Part shown: positions 21,393 through 28,900 of the stretch, piece by piece
How the letters are laid out: every line of letters starts with the position of its first letter
How positions within the stretch are numbered: position 1 is the stretch's first letter
From: an uncultured Azospirillum sp.
GTDB taxonomy: Bacteria > Pseudomonadota > Alphaproteobacteria > Azospirillales > Azospirillaceae
Assembly (NCBI RefSeq): GCF_946480385.1
Contig: NZ_CAMLJP010000067.1
Location: forward strand, 1-35,108
Reading direction: 5' to 3'
DNA: 35,108 nt
Position numbers and translations under genes: made by a program
Notes under the pieces: model-generated
Database searches by the model: none
Told to the model about the DNA's origin: nothing
What the model saw: the letters and a program-made list of their open reading frames with translations, nothing else

Positions 21393-22568
21393 ATGGACGG
21401 GATGGCGACGGGGATGGACAGGCTGACGGCGGACATGACGGAATGGCGGCGCGATCTGCACGCCCATCCGGAAACCGCCTTCGAGGAGCAGCGGACCAGC
21501 GATTTCGTGGCGGAAAAGCTGGCCTCCTTCGGGCTGGAGGTTCACCGCGGTCTCGCCAGGACCGGGGTGGTCGGCATCCTGCGCAATGGCGAGGGCCCCA
21601 TGGTCGGCTTCCGCGCCGACATGGATGCGCTGCACATCCACGAGGAAACCAACCTGCCCCACAGTTCGCGCAATCCGGGACGCATGCACGCCTGCGGGCA
21701 TGACGGACATACGGCGATGCTGCTGGGTGCGGCCCGCCACCTGACCGAAAATCCCAGCCTTTTCCAAGGCGCCATCGCCTTCATCTTCCAGCCGGCCGAG
21801 GAGAATGAAGGCGGCGGACGTGTGATGGTGGAGGAAGGGCTGTTCGACCGTTTTCCGGTGGAAAAGGTCTTCGGTATGCACAATTGGCCGGGGCTGGCGG
21901 TCGGCCGCATCGCGCTGCGCCCCGGACCGCTGATGGCCGCCTACGACATCTTCGAACTGACCCTGACCGGCAGGGGCACCCACGCCGGCATGCCGCATAT
22001 GGGAACCGACACGATCATGGTGGGCAGCCAGATCGTGTCCGGCTGGCAGACCATCGCCGCCCGCAGCGTCCATCCCATCGATTCGGCCGTGGTCAGCGTC
22101 ACCCAGTTCCACGCCGGCGATACGTGGAATGTCCTGCCGGCCACCGCCGTTCTCCGCGGCACGGTGCGGACCTTCCGGCCGGAGGTTCAGGATCTGGTTC
22201 AGCGCCGCATGGGCGAGGTCGCGACCGCCATTGCCGGCGGCTTCGGTGTCGAGGCCAGCCTGCGCTATGAGCGGCGCTATCCGCCGACCACCAACAGCGT
22301 CGAAGAAACCGAACTGGCGCGGCAAGCGGCGGCGCGCGTGGTCGGGGAAGACGCCCTCGATCTGGACCCGATGCCCAGCATGGGAGCGGAGGATTTCTCC
22401 TTCATGCTGCAAAAGCGGCCGGGCTGCTATATCTGGGTCGGCGCGGGTCCGTCCGATCAGGGGCGCAATCTGCACAGCCCGCATTATGACTTCAACGACG
22501 CGGTTTTGCCGATCGGCGCCAGCTATTGGGTGCGGCTGGCCGAGACCGTTCTGCCGAAAGCCGGCTGA
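21393..22568 (+). CDS. M20D-family amidohydrolase (hippurate hydrolase-like)
   Basis: This is a 391-residue metal-dependent peptidase/amidase. The metal-binding residues of the family are present: C101, H103 and H106 in HACGHDGH, the acidic pair in PAEENEGGG (about 135-142), and a His in GMHNWPGL. The dimerisation domain has GRGTHAGMPHMGTDT (about 195-208), and a SMGAEDFSFML segment near residue 330-340 supplies the last ligand region. The family cleaves N-acyl bonds, for example hippurate, N-acetyl-amino acids and indole-acetyl amino acids, in the cytoplasm. GAGGA lies about 9 nt upstream of the ATG. It is divergent from the AraC regulator gene and is followed by an ATC-hydrolase family gene after 91 nt. 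The substrate is unknown; a conjugate such as an acyl-glycine is a guess from the neighbourhood. Confidence 0.85.
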   Translation: MDGMATGMDRLTADMTEWRRDLHAHPETAFEEQRTSDFVAEKLASFGLEVHRGLARTGVVGILRNGEGPMVGFRADMDALHIHEETNLPHSSRNPGRMHACGHDGHTAMLLGAARHLTENPSLFQGAIAFIFQPAEENEGGGRVMVEEGLFDRFPVEKVFGMHNWPGLAVGRIALRPGPLMAAYDIFELTLTGRGTHAGMPHMGTDTIMVGSQIVSGWQTIAARSVHPIDSAVVSVTQFHAGDTWNVLPATAVLRGTVRTFRPEVQDLVQRRMGEVATAIAGGFGVEASLRYERRYPPTTNSVEETELARQAAARVVGEDALDLDPMPSMGAEDFSFMLQKRPGCYIWVGAGPSDQGRNLHSPHYDFNDAVLPIGASYWVRLAETVLPKAG

Positions 22569-22659
22569 ACTGCCTCTTGTGCAATTCCCACGATTTCCCG
22601 GCGCCACGCTTCGACGGCTGGATCCAGCCGGTGCGCCACCTGACGGAAGGAAGCCTGCC

Positions 22660-23151
22660 ATGAGCCAAACTAAGGGGACCCAAACCCTGGGCATCCTGGA
22701 ACGCCGCCGCATCGAGGCGGAAATCCTGAAACCGGTCTATGAGGAGATGGTCGCCCGGTTGGGCGAGGCCACGGCGCAGGAGATCCTGGGCGCCGCGATC
22801 ACCAAGGCGGCCCTGGCCGCCGCCCAATCCTTCGCCGCGACCGAGCCGGAGGGCACCAGCCTGAAGAGCTTCACCGATCTACAGCCGCTCTGGACCAAGG
22901 ACGACGCGCTGCAGCTGGAGGTGAAACGGCAGGACGAAACCCATTTCGACTACAACGTCACGCGCTGCCGCTACGCCGAGATGTACCAGGAGATGGGGCT
23001 GGGGCCGATCGGGCACCTGCTGTCCTGCAACCGGGACGCCGCCTTCTGCACCGGCTACGATCCGCGCATCACGATGAAGCGCACGCAGACCATCATGCAG
23101 GGCGCCGACCATTGCGACTTCCGCTATCGCTTCGAGCCGAAGGGCGAATAG
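22660..23151 (+). CDS. L-2-amino-thiazoline-4-carboxylic acid (ATC) hydrolase family protein
   Basis: This 163-residue protein resembles the ATC hydrolase family. An alpha-helical N-terminal half (LERRRIEAEILKPVYEEMVA) is followed by a short beta-rich C-terminal half with VTRCRYAEMYQEMGLGPIG, a conserved Cys near CNRDAAFCTGYDP, and the closing RTQTIMQGADHCDFRYRF, which is the family's best-kept segment. The start is ATG 22660 with GGAAGG about 9 nt upstream. The frame is open well to the left, but there it runs antiparallel to sense through the amidohydrolase in another phase. The family founder opens the ATC ring in a bacterial L-cysteine route and is followed there by an N-carbamoyl amidohydrolase of the M20 superfamily. 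Here an M20D enzyme lies directly upstream, a loose parallel. The true substrate is unknown. Confidence 0.7.
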   Translation: MSQTKGTQTLGILERRRIEAEILKPVYEEMVARLGEATAQEILGAAITKAALAAAQSFAATEPEGTSLKSFTDLQPLWTKDDALQLEVKRQDETHFDYNVTRCRYAEMYQEMGLGPIGHLLSCNRDAAFCTGYDPRITMKRTQTIMQGADHCDFRYRFEPKGE

Positions 23152-23171
23152 TCACCCGGTGAACCGGGGGC

Positions 23172-23200
23172 GCTGGTGCCAGGATCCACCTGACACCAGC
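23172..23200. terminator. Strong hairpin between convergent genes
   Basis: GCTGGTG (23172-23178) pairs with CACCAGC (23194-23200), and after one mismatch CAGG (23180-23183) pairs with CCTG (23189-23192), leaving a 5-nt loop. It sits in the 75-bp gap between two converging stops. A second small hairpin CCCGG-TGAA-CCGGG (23155-23168) precedes it. There is no T run on either strand, so it may terminate or protect 3' ends in both directions. Confidence 0.45.
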
Positions 23201-23226
23201 CGCTGGCGCGCGACTTCGGCGTTCCT

Positions 23227-24156
23227 TCAGGCCCTGTCCGGGTCCGCCAGCAGGGACCGGGTCAGTGCAAGGCGGCCCAAGGACTGCTCGGCCAATTTCT
23301 GGGCTTCGTTGAGCAGGGTCTCCTCGGTCGCATGCTCGGCTGCGGCGAGATAGGTGTCGAGGATCTCTTCGGCGTCCTGGATCGACAGGCGCACGGCCCC
23401 CTCCGCTGTCAGCAAGCCCGGGCGAAGCAGTCCGGAGGCCCGGGCACCCTCGGCGGCATCGCTTCCCGGAACATTGGACGCGGCCCCACCGGCGTGACCA
23501 CGGGCCTTGTCGGCAAGCCGGCGCAGCACGGCCGCCGCCTCCACGGCACCGGAGGCCCCGACGGCCGCCGCGGCCGCATCATTGACCTCGGCCGATGCGA
23601 TCTCCATGGCCGCGGACAGCGCGAACAGTTCCTCCAGCGTGCGGGGGGTGCGACGTCTGGGTTGCCGGGAGGCGTGGAAGGCTTCGCGGCGCCACCGGCG
23701 CAACAGGCTGACATGCTCCAGTTCTTCGCGGGCCATCCCTTCGGCCCGGCGCCGGACCTCTTCGGTCAGCGCCGACGCGGCGACGTAGGTGTAGAAGGCA
23801 AAGGCCCGCTCCTCATTGCGCACGGCAACCGCCAGGGCTTCGTAGGGGCCGAACAGTTGGGCGCCCTCTGCCTGATCGAAGGTCTCCGGCATCCGCCAAT
23901 CGAACCGCACCGGCTGCGGTGCGCGCAGGCCGTCACGCTCGGCCCATTGGGTCAACTCGTCCTCATGCGCCTTTTCCAATTCGGCCAAGCGCCCGAACAG
24001 GGCCGCAAGTTCCGATTTTCCCTGCCGCGCGACAATCCCGGCAAGCTGCCCATAGCGCAGAGCCGCCTCGTGCTCCATCCCGACAGCGACATCCATGAGT
24101 TCCTCCGCGGTACCGATTGGCCGGAGAGGGAAGTCAGAATTGATCGGAGCGTCCAT
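23227..24156 (-). CDS. Rubrerythrin-like ferritin-fold protein with C-terminal extension
   Basis: This is a 309-residue protein. Residues 15-160 show the four-helix diiron pattern: E28 in MEHEAALRY, E61xxH64 in ELEKAHEDE, E116 in NEERAFAFY, and E145xxH148 in REELEHVSLL. All six expected iron ligands are therefore present, and the protein probably acts in peroxide reduction or iron handling in the cytoplasm. There is no CxxC rubredoxin module, so it needs another electron source. The remaining 150 residues are an Ala/Glu-rich helical extension (AMEIASAEVNDAAAAAVG, ILDTYLAAAEHATEETLLN) that I do not recognise. A GAGG lies about 7 nt upstream of the ATG. The 261 bp upstream toward the IclR gene hold no gene, only a weak AGGGG-TTT-CCCCT hairpin (24276-24288). 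Confidence 0.75.
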   Translation of the reverse strand: MDAPINSDFPLRPIGTAEELMDVAVGMEHEAALRYGQLAGIVARQGKSELAALFGRLAELEKAHEDELTQWAERDGLRAPQPVRFDWRMPETFDQAEGAQLFGPYEALAVAVRNEERAFAFYTYVAASALTEEVRRRAEGMAREELEHVSLLRRWRREAFHASRQPRRRTPRTLEELFALSAAMEIASAEVNDAAAAAVGASGAVEAAAVLRRLADKARGHAGGAASNVPGSDAAEGARASGLLRPGLLTAEGAVRLSIQDAEEILDTYLAAAEHATEETLLNEAQKLAEQSLGRLALTRSLLADPDRA

Positions 24157-24417
24157 TGCGACCTCGCGTTCTGAAGGTTTGGCGGGCGCCTCAAGGGTGA
24201 TGGAACAGCCATCATCCCGACATCATCCCATATGGTACGGCCCGGGACTCATCGGGATGCGCAGATCACCATCCAAGGGGTTTCCCCTGCCGGTACAGTC
24301 TAGAACATTTCCGTCACCAGCACGCGGCCGAACGACAAATTCCACACTTGGGTTCACGGAGGTACGGCAAGCCGAACGATATCGTGCGAGCGGACAACGG
24401 CCTCGGCGGACGACCGG

Positions 24418-25221
24418 TCAGAGCCGTCCGGGCGACAGCCTTTCCGCGCTGGCCTTCAGCGTGTCGATCATTCCCTGCTGCGCCTCTTCCGTCGTGTCGG
24501 CCGGGACGACGAAGCAGATGGTGGCGATGCAGCGGCCGGCCGGATCGCGGACCGGCGCGGCGAGGCAGGTGGTGAAGCGGTCGACCAGCGCCGTGGTGCG
24601 GACATAGCCCTGGGTGCGGGCGCGGCCGATGTCCTCCAGGAACTCGTCCTCGGCGATGCGGCGGCCGTCGGGCAGGACAAAATCCTCGGGCGGGATGAAG
24701 CGCCGGATCTCGTCGGCGGCCATGTGATCGACCAGCAGCCGGCCGGACGCCGTCCAGGGGATCGGCACCTTGATGCCGATTTCGGAGCTGATGCGGAACA
24801 TGCGTCGGCCCGGTTCATTCAGCACGACCAGATACTTGTCGCCGTCCAGCGTGCAGAACTGCGCCGTCTCCCCCACCGTCTCGGCGATGTGGGCGACCTC
24901 CACCCGCGCCTTGCGGATCAAATCGACGCTGTCGAGGTAATCGCTGCCGTAATAATGCATCGCTGGCCCGAAATAGACCGTGCCGTCGCCGTCGCGCAGT
25001 TCCAGCCAGCGCGCCTCCACCAGCGTGTTGACCAGCTCGTACATGGTGGAGCGCGGGGTGCCGGTGTCGCGCGCGATGTCGGCGATGCGCGTCGGGGCGC
25101 GCCGGCTGTGCAGATGCTCCATCAGCGCGATGACGCGGTCGATGCCGCGGGCGCGGCCCGTCGACCTCTCTTCCGCCTGCTTTTCCGCCCCCTGCTTTTC
25201 CATCACGCCACTGCTCTTCAT
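24418..25221 (-). CDS. IclR-family transcriptional regulator
   Basis: This is a 267-residue regulator. The N-terminal winged helix-turn-helix (about residues 25-85) has RGIDRVIALMEHLHSRRAP, IADIARDTGTPRSTMYELV and VEARWLELRDGDGTVYFGP. The C-terminal IclR effector domain (about 100-265) has FCTLDGDKYLVVLNEPG, PIPWTASGRLLVDHMAA and CLAAPVRDPAGRCIATICFV. The start at ATG 25221 has GGGAG about 10 nt upstream; a GTG 39 nt further out is open but has no support. It is divergently transcribed from the D-amino-acid-related ABC operon, and the promoter region between them carries operator-like repeats, so it very likely controls that operon and perhaps itself. The effector is unknown. Confidence 0.87.
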   Translation of the reverse strand: MKSSGVMEKQGAEKQAEERSTGRARGIDRVIALMEHLHSRRAPTRIADIARDTGTPRSTMYELVNTLVEARWLELRDGDGTVYFGPAMHYYGSDYLDSVDLIRKARVEVAHIAETVGETAQFCTLDGDKYLVVLNEPGRRMFRISSEIGIKVPIPWTASGRLLVDHMAADEIRRFIPPEDFVLPDGRRIAEDEFLEDIGRARTQGYVRTTALVDRFTTCLAAPVRDPAGRCIATICFVVPADTTEEAQQGMIDTLKASAERLSPGRL

Positions 25222-25285
25222 CCGATCCGCGCTCCCTGCCGTCCCACAACCGATTACCACGCGGATTTTCAGCTTGCCAGTGGTG

Positions 25286-25345
25286 TTTGTCCGATATACC
25301 GTTTCCTTGTCTGGAATACAAGACCGATGTCCGATATTTCGGACA
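25286..25345. promoter_or_regulatory. Three 20-bp operator-like repeats in the IclR-dpp divergent promoter
   Basis: Three adjacent 20-bp units (25286, 25306, 25326) all contain TGTC-N-G-N2-AT in the same register. The third is a perfect palindrome TGTCCGATATTTCGGACA (25328-25345, 7-bp arms, 4-nt spacer). The second contains CTTGT-N7-ACAAG. The third ends 20 nt before the binding-protein start codon and just before its GGGGAGG. IclR-family operators are palindromes of this size, so this is the likely binding region. Confidence 0.6.
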
Positions 25346-25364
25346 AACGGTCGGGGAGGCAGAA

Positions 25365-26939
25365 ATGACAGGGATCACGCGACGTCTGTTCAACACCGCC
25401 CTCGGCACGACACTGGCCGCTGGCGGGCTTTCCTCTGGAATCCTGGGAACCTGGACCACGCCGGCGCTGGCGCAGCAGGGTGGTGCGTCGGTCGTCACCG
25501 TCGCCACCATCGGCGAGCCGCCGACGCTGGACCCGATCGGCACCACCTCCGACCTCGTCAGCATCATCACCCAGCATATGTTCGAGACGCTGTTCACCTT
25601 CGACGGCGAGTGGAAGCTGGCCCCGCTGGTGGCGTCGGCCCTGCCGCAGGTGTCGGCGGACGGCAAGACCTACACCATCCCGCTGCGCAGCGGCGTCACC
25701 TTCCATGACGGCAGCACCGTCACGGCCGACGACGTGGTCGCCTCGCTGGATCACTGGACCAAGGCCTCGCCGCGCGGCAAGACCGTCGCCCCGCTGGTGG
25801 AGAGCATCGCCGCCAAGGGTGCGGACGCCGTCGTCATCGCGCTGAAGGAGCCCTTCGCGCCGCTGACCGCGCTGCTGGCGATGAACAACGGCGCCGCCGC
25901 CATCGTGCCGAAATCGGTGATCGACGGGCCGGGCGCGCTGAAATCGCTGATCGGCACCGGCCCCTACAAGCTGCTGGAACACAAGCCCGACCAGTATATC
26001 CGGCTGGTGCGCCACGACGGCTACGCCTCTCCCACCGGCACGCCCAGCGGCTATGCCGGCAGCCGCAAGGCCGTCATCGGCGAGGTGCGCTTCGTCCCGG
26101 TGCCGAACGCCGCCACCCGCGTGTCGGGCGTGCTGGCCGGCCAATACCAGTTCGCCGACAGCCTGCCGGCGGAAACCCTGCCGCGCATCAAGGACGCCGC
26201 CGGCGTCAAGCCGGTGATCGTCAAGCCCTTCGGCTTCCCGCTGATGATCATGAACACCAAGACCGGTGTCATGGCGAACCAGAAGATCCGTCAGGCGGTG
26301 CTGGCGGCGCTGGAGCCGAACGACATGCTGCTGGCCGGCTTCGGCGATTCCGCCTTCGTCCAGGCGGAGGGGTCGATCTACGCCCAGGGCACGCCCTATT
26401 ACGACGCGGCCAGCGCCAAGCCCTACAGCGACCATGCCGCCGGCAAGGCAGCAGACCTGCTGAAGGCCGCCGGTTACAAGGGCGAGCCGATCCGCATCAT
26501 GACCTCGGTCCAGTACGAGTTCCTGTACAAGATGAGCATGGTGGCGCAGGCCCAGCTCGAAATGGCCGGTTTCAAGGTCGACCTGCAGGTTCTGGACTGG
26601 GCGACGCTGCTGCAGCGCCGCGGCGACGAGAAGGCGTGGGACGCCTTCTTCACCTATCACACCTTCGTGCCGGAACCGTCGCTGATCACGGTGCTGAACC
26701 CCAGCTATCCCGGCTGGTGGGACAGCCCGGCCAAGCACGAGGCGCTCGCCACCTTCAACCGCGAGATGGACCCGGCCGCCCGCAAGGCGAAGTGGGTGAC
26801 GCTGCAGACGTTGTTCTACAGCGAGGTGCCGAGCATCAAGGTCGGCGATTTCTACAACCTCGCCGCCAGCAGCGACAAGCTGACCGGCTACACGCCGACG
26901 CCCTGGCCCTTCTTCTGGAACACCGACCTGAAGGGCTGA
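25365..26939 (+). CDS. Peptide/nickel-type ABC transporter substrate-binding protein
   Basis: This is a 524-residue SBP_bac_5 (DppA/OppA family) periplasmic protein. The ATG at 25365 is chosen because GGGGAGG lies 5 nt upstream; an in-frame ATG at 25287 lies inside the operator region. The N-terminus ITRRLFNTALGTTLAAGG with the later ALAQQ site resembles a twin-arginine signal (RRLF), unusual for this family but seen in alphaproteobacteria. The mature part starts VATIGEPPTLDPIGTTSDLV, and the family pattern follows: LRSGVTFHDGSTVTADDVV near 110, then IGTGPYKLLEHKP near 200. The protein captures substrate for the two permeases and two ATPases of the same operon. Given the deacylase, it may bind N-acyl-D-amino acids or small D-peptides; that is inference. 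Confidence 0.87.
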   Translation: MTGITRRLFNTALGTTLAAGGLSSGILGTWTTPALAQQGGASVVTVATIGEPPTLDPIGTTSDLVSIITQHMFETLFTFDGEWKLAPLVASALPQVSADGKTYTIPLRSGVTFHDGSTVTADDVVASLDHWTKASPRGKTVAPLVESIAAKGADAVVIALKEPFAPLTALLAMNNGAAAIVPKSVIDGPGALKSLIGTGPYKLLEHKPDQYIRLVRHDGYASPTGTPSGYAGSRKAVIGEVRFVPVPNAATRVSGVLAGQYQFADSLPAETLPRIKDAAGVKPVIVKPFGFPLMIMNTKTGVMANQKIRQAVLAALEPNDMLLAGFGDSAFVQAEGSIYAQGTPYYDAASAKPYSDHAAGKAADLLKAAGYKGEPIRIMTSVQYEFLYKMSMVAQAQLEMAGFKVDLQVLDWATLLQRRGDEKAWDAFFTYHTFVPEPSLITVLNPSYPGWWDSPAKHEALATFNREMDPAARKAKWVTLQTLFYSEVPSIKVGDFYNLAASSDKLTGYTPTPWPFFWNTDLKG

Positions 26940-26967
26940 AGTCGGAACTAGGACCTCTTGCCGGTAA

Positions 26968-26994
26968 TCCCCCTCTTCCCCCGGGGAGAGGGGA
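26968..26994 (+). repeat. GC-rich hairpin between binding protein and permease genes
   Basis: CCCCTCT-T-CCCC (26970-26981) faces GGGG-AGAGGGG (26983-26993) with one bulged T, bounded by T and A. It begins 30 nt after the binding-protein stop and ends 42 nt before the permease start. Palindromes of this CCCCTCTCCCC/GGGGAGAGGGG kind recur in intergenic regions of many GC-rich proteobacteria. Within an operon such a stem can stabilise the upstream mRNA so that the binding protein is made in excess. Confidence 0.5.
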
Positions 26995-27035
26995 TCACTC
27001 GTTCGCGAATTTCCCTTCGGTCTGGGACCGCAACC

Positions 27036-27977
27036 ATGCTCGTTTACATCGTCCGCCGGTTCGCCGGCATGATGGTCGTCATGCTGCTCGTCGCCATGGT
27101 GGTCTTCGTGATCGCCCGCGTGGTGCCGGGAGATCCCGCCGCCGTCATGCTGGGTTCCTCCGCCACGCCGGAGGACATCGCGGCGCTGCGCGGCCGGCTG
27201 GGGCTCGACGAGCCGCTGCTGACGCAGTTCCTGCTCTATCTCGGGCAGATCATCCGCTTCGACCTCGGCGAGTCCATCTTCCTGAACCGTCCGGTGGCGC
27301 AGGCGCTGGCCGAGCGGTCGGAGCTGACCGGGCTGCTGACGATGATGTCGGTTGGGATCGCCATGCTGATCGGCGTGCCGATCGGCATCCTGTCAGCGGC
27401 CAAGCGCGGCGGGCTGATCGACCAGACCGCCGTGGGCCTCGCCATGCTGGCGGCCAGCGTGCCGAGCTTCTGGATCGGGCTGACGCTGATCAAGTATCTG
27501 GCGGTCGACCATGCCTGGTTCCCGGTTGCCGGTTACGGCCCGCCCGAGGCCGATCTGCTGGAGCGGATGCGCCATCTGGTGCTGCCGGCCATCGCGCTCG
27601 GCATCCCGAATTCGGCGCTGATCCTGCGCTTCACCCGCACCAGCATGCTGGACGTGATGAGCCACGATTACGTCCGCACTGCGCGGGCCAAGGGGCTGCC
27701 GCCGCTGGTCGTGGTGCTGAAACATGCGCTGCGCAACGCGATGATCCCGATCCTGACGGTGATCGGCCTGACCACCGCGGTGATGATCGCCGGCGCCATC
27801 GTAACGGAAACCGTGTTCGGCCTGCCCGGCGTCGGCAACCTGATCGTCTCCGCCGTTCTGCGCCGCGACTATCCGGTGATCCAGGGCGCCCTGCTGGTGG
27901 TGTCCGCCATCTATGTGCTGATCAACCTGACGGTCGACCTGCTCTATGCCGTGGTCGATCCGCGGGTCCGTTATTGA
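27036..27977 (+). CDS. Peptide-type ABC transporter permease (DppB-like)
   Basis: This is a 313-residue inner-membrane permease of the DppB/OppB family. The first membrane span (MLVYIVRRFAGMMVVMLLVA) is followed by the typical VVPGDPAAVMLGSSATPED and LGLDEPLLTQFLLYL. The cytoplasmic coupling loop carries the EAA-like motif DYVRTARAKGLPPLVVVLKHAL (about 212-233) preceded by FTRTSMLDVMSHD. The end has GAIVTETVFGLPGVGNLIVS. Six membrane spans are visible as hydrophobic runs. The start is ATG 27036, with only a weak GGGA 9-12 nt upstream; the frame is open further left but without a site. It pairs with the next gene. Confidence 0.88.
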   Translation: MLVYIVRRFAGMMVVMLLVAMVVFVIARVVPGDPAAVMLGSSATPEDIAALRGRLGLDEPLLTQFLLYLGQIIRFDLGESIFLNRPVAQALAERSELTGLLTMMSVGIAMLIGVPIGILSAAKRGGLIDQTAVGLAMLAASVPSFWIGLTLIKYLAVDHAWFPVAGYGPPEADLLERMRHLVLPAIALGIPNSALILRFTRTSMLDVMSHDYVRTARAKGLPPLVVVLKHALRNAMIPILTVIGLTTAVMIAGAIVTETVFGLPGVGNLIVSAVLRRDYPVIQGALLVVSAIYVLINLTVDLLYAVVDPRVRY

Positions 27978-27990
27978 GAGGGAGGGTTCC

Positions 27991-28899
27991 ATGGCAAGCG
28001 TCCCCGCCGGTCACGGCGCCGTTCCCCTTCCCTCCTCCGCCAAGCCGCACCGCAGCCGGTCGCCGGCAGCCCTGCTGCTGCGCCAGCTGTTCCGTCGCCG
28101 GCTGGTGGTGCTGTCCTTTCTGATCATGCTGGCGATCCTGGCGGTGGCGCTGCTGGCGCCGTGGATCACCCCCTTCAATCCGATGAAGATGGACATTCTC
28201 GGCCGGCTGAAGCCGCCGACAGCCGCCCACTGGTTCGGCACCGACGAATATGGCCGCGACGTGCTGTCCCGCGTGATGCTGGGCGCCCGGCTGTCGCTGC
28301 TGGTCGGCCTGCTGGTGGTGGTGGTGGCGACGCTGCTCGGCACGCTGCTGGGGCTGGCCGCCGGTTATATCCGGCCGCTGGACGGGCTGCTGATGCGGCT
28401 GACCGACGCGCTGATGGCCTTCCCGGACATCCTGCTGGCCATCGCCTTCATGGCGGCGCTGGGGCCGTCGCTCTACAACGTCGTGCTGGCGCTCGGCATC
28501 GTCTACACCCCGCGCGTCGCCCGCGTGGTGCGCGCCGCCTGCCTCGTGGTGCGCGAGATGCCCTTCATCGAGGCGGCGACCGCGCTCGGCGCTTCCACCC
28601 CGCGCATCGTCTTCCTGCACATCCTGCCCAACCTGATGTCGCCGATCCTGGTGCAGGCCACCTTCATCTTCGCCTACGCCATCCTGACGGAGGCGGCGCT
28701 GTCCTTCCTCGGCGTCGGCGTGCCGCCGACCACGCCGACCTGGGGCAACATGATCGCCAGCGCCCAGCAATATTTCCAGCAGGCCGACTGGCTGATCCTG
28801 TTCCCCGGCTGCGCCATCGTCTTGACCGTGCTGTCGCTGCAGATCGTCGGCGACGGGCTGCGCGACGCGCTCGACCCCCGGCTCCAGAAGGCGAAATGA
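27991..28899 (+). CDS. Peptide-type ABC transporter permease (DppC-like)
   Basis: This is a 302-residue second permease. A Pro/Arg-rich N-terminal tail precedes the first span (VVLSFLIMLAILAVALLAP). Then comes the DppC signature HWFGTDEYGRDVLSRVMLGAR (about 75-95), the coupling loop MPFIEAATALGASTPRIVFLHILPN (about 190-215), and LTEAALSFLGVGVPPTTPTWG near 235-255, which is typical for OppC/DppC. The ribosome binding site GGAGGG lies 4 nt before the ATG, and the gene follows dppB by 13 nt. The stop is one base from the deacylase start, so the two are co-translated. Confidence 0.88.
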   Translation: MASVPAGHGAVPLPSSAKPHRSRSPAALLLRQLFRRRLVVLSFLIMLAILAVALLAPWITPFNPMKMDILGRLKPPTAAHWFGTDEYGRDVLSRVMLGARLSLLVGLLVVVVATLLGTLLGLAAGYIRPLDGLLMRLTDALMAFPDILLAIAFMAALGPSLYNVVLALGIVYTPRVARVVRAACLVVREMPFIEAATALGASTPRIVFLHILPNLMSPILVQATFIFAYAILTEAALSFLGVGVPPTTPTWGNMIASAQQYFQQADWLILFPGCAIVLTVLSLQIVGDGLRDALDPRLQKAK

Positions 28900-28900
28900 G

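Noticed and set aside
22129..22659. N-terminal extension of the ATC-hydrolase-like protein into the amidohydrolase gene
   Set aside because: The extension is Arg/Ser/Pro-rich shadow sequence; ATG 22660 has a good ribosome binding site and gives the family length.
24157..24417. Search for a small gene or RNA in the 261-bp gap between the ferritin-like and IclR genes
   Set aside because: No start with a ribosome binding site leads to a convincing frame; only a 5-bp hairpin (24276-24288) was found.
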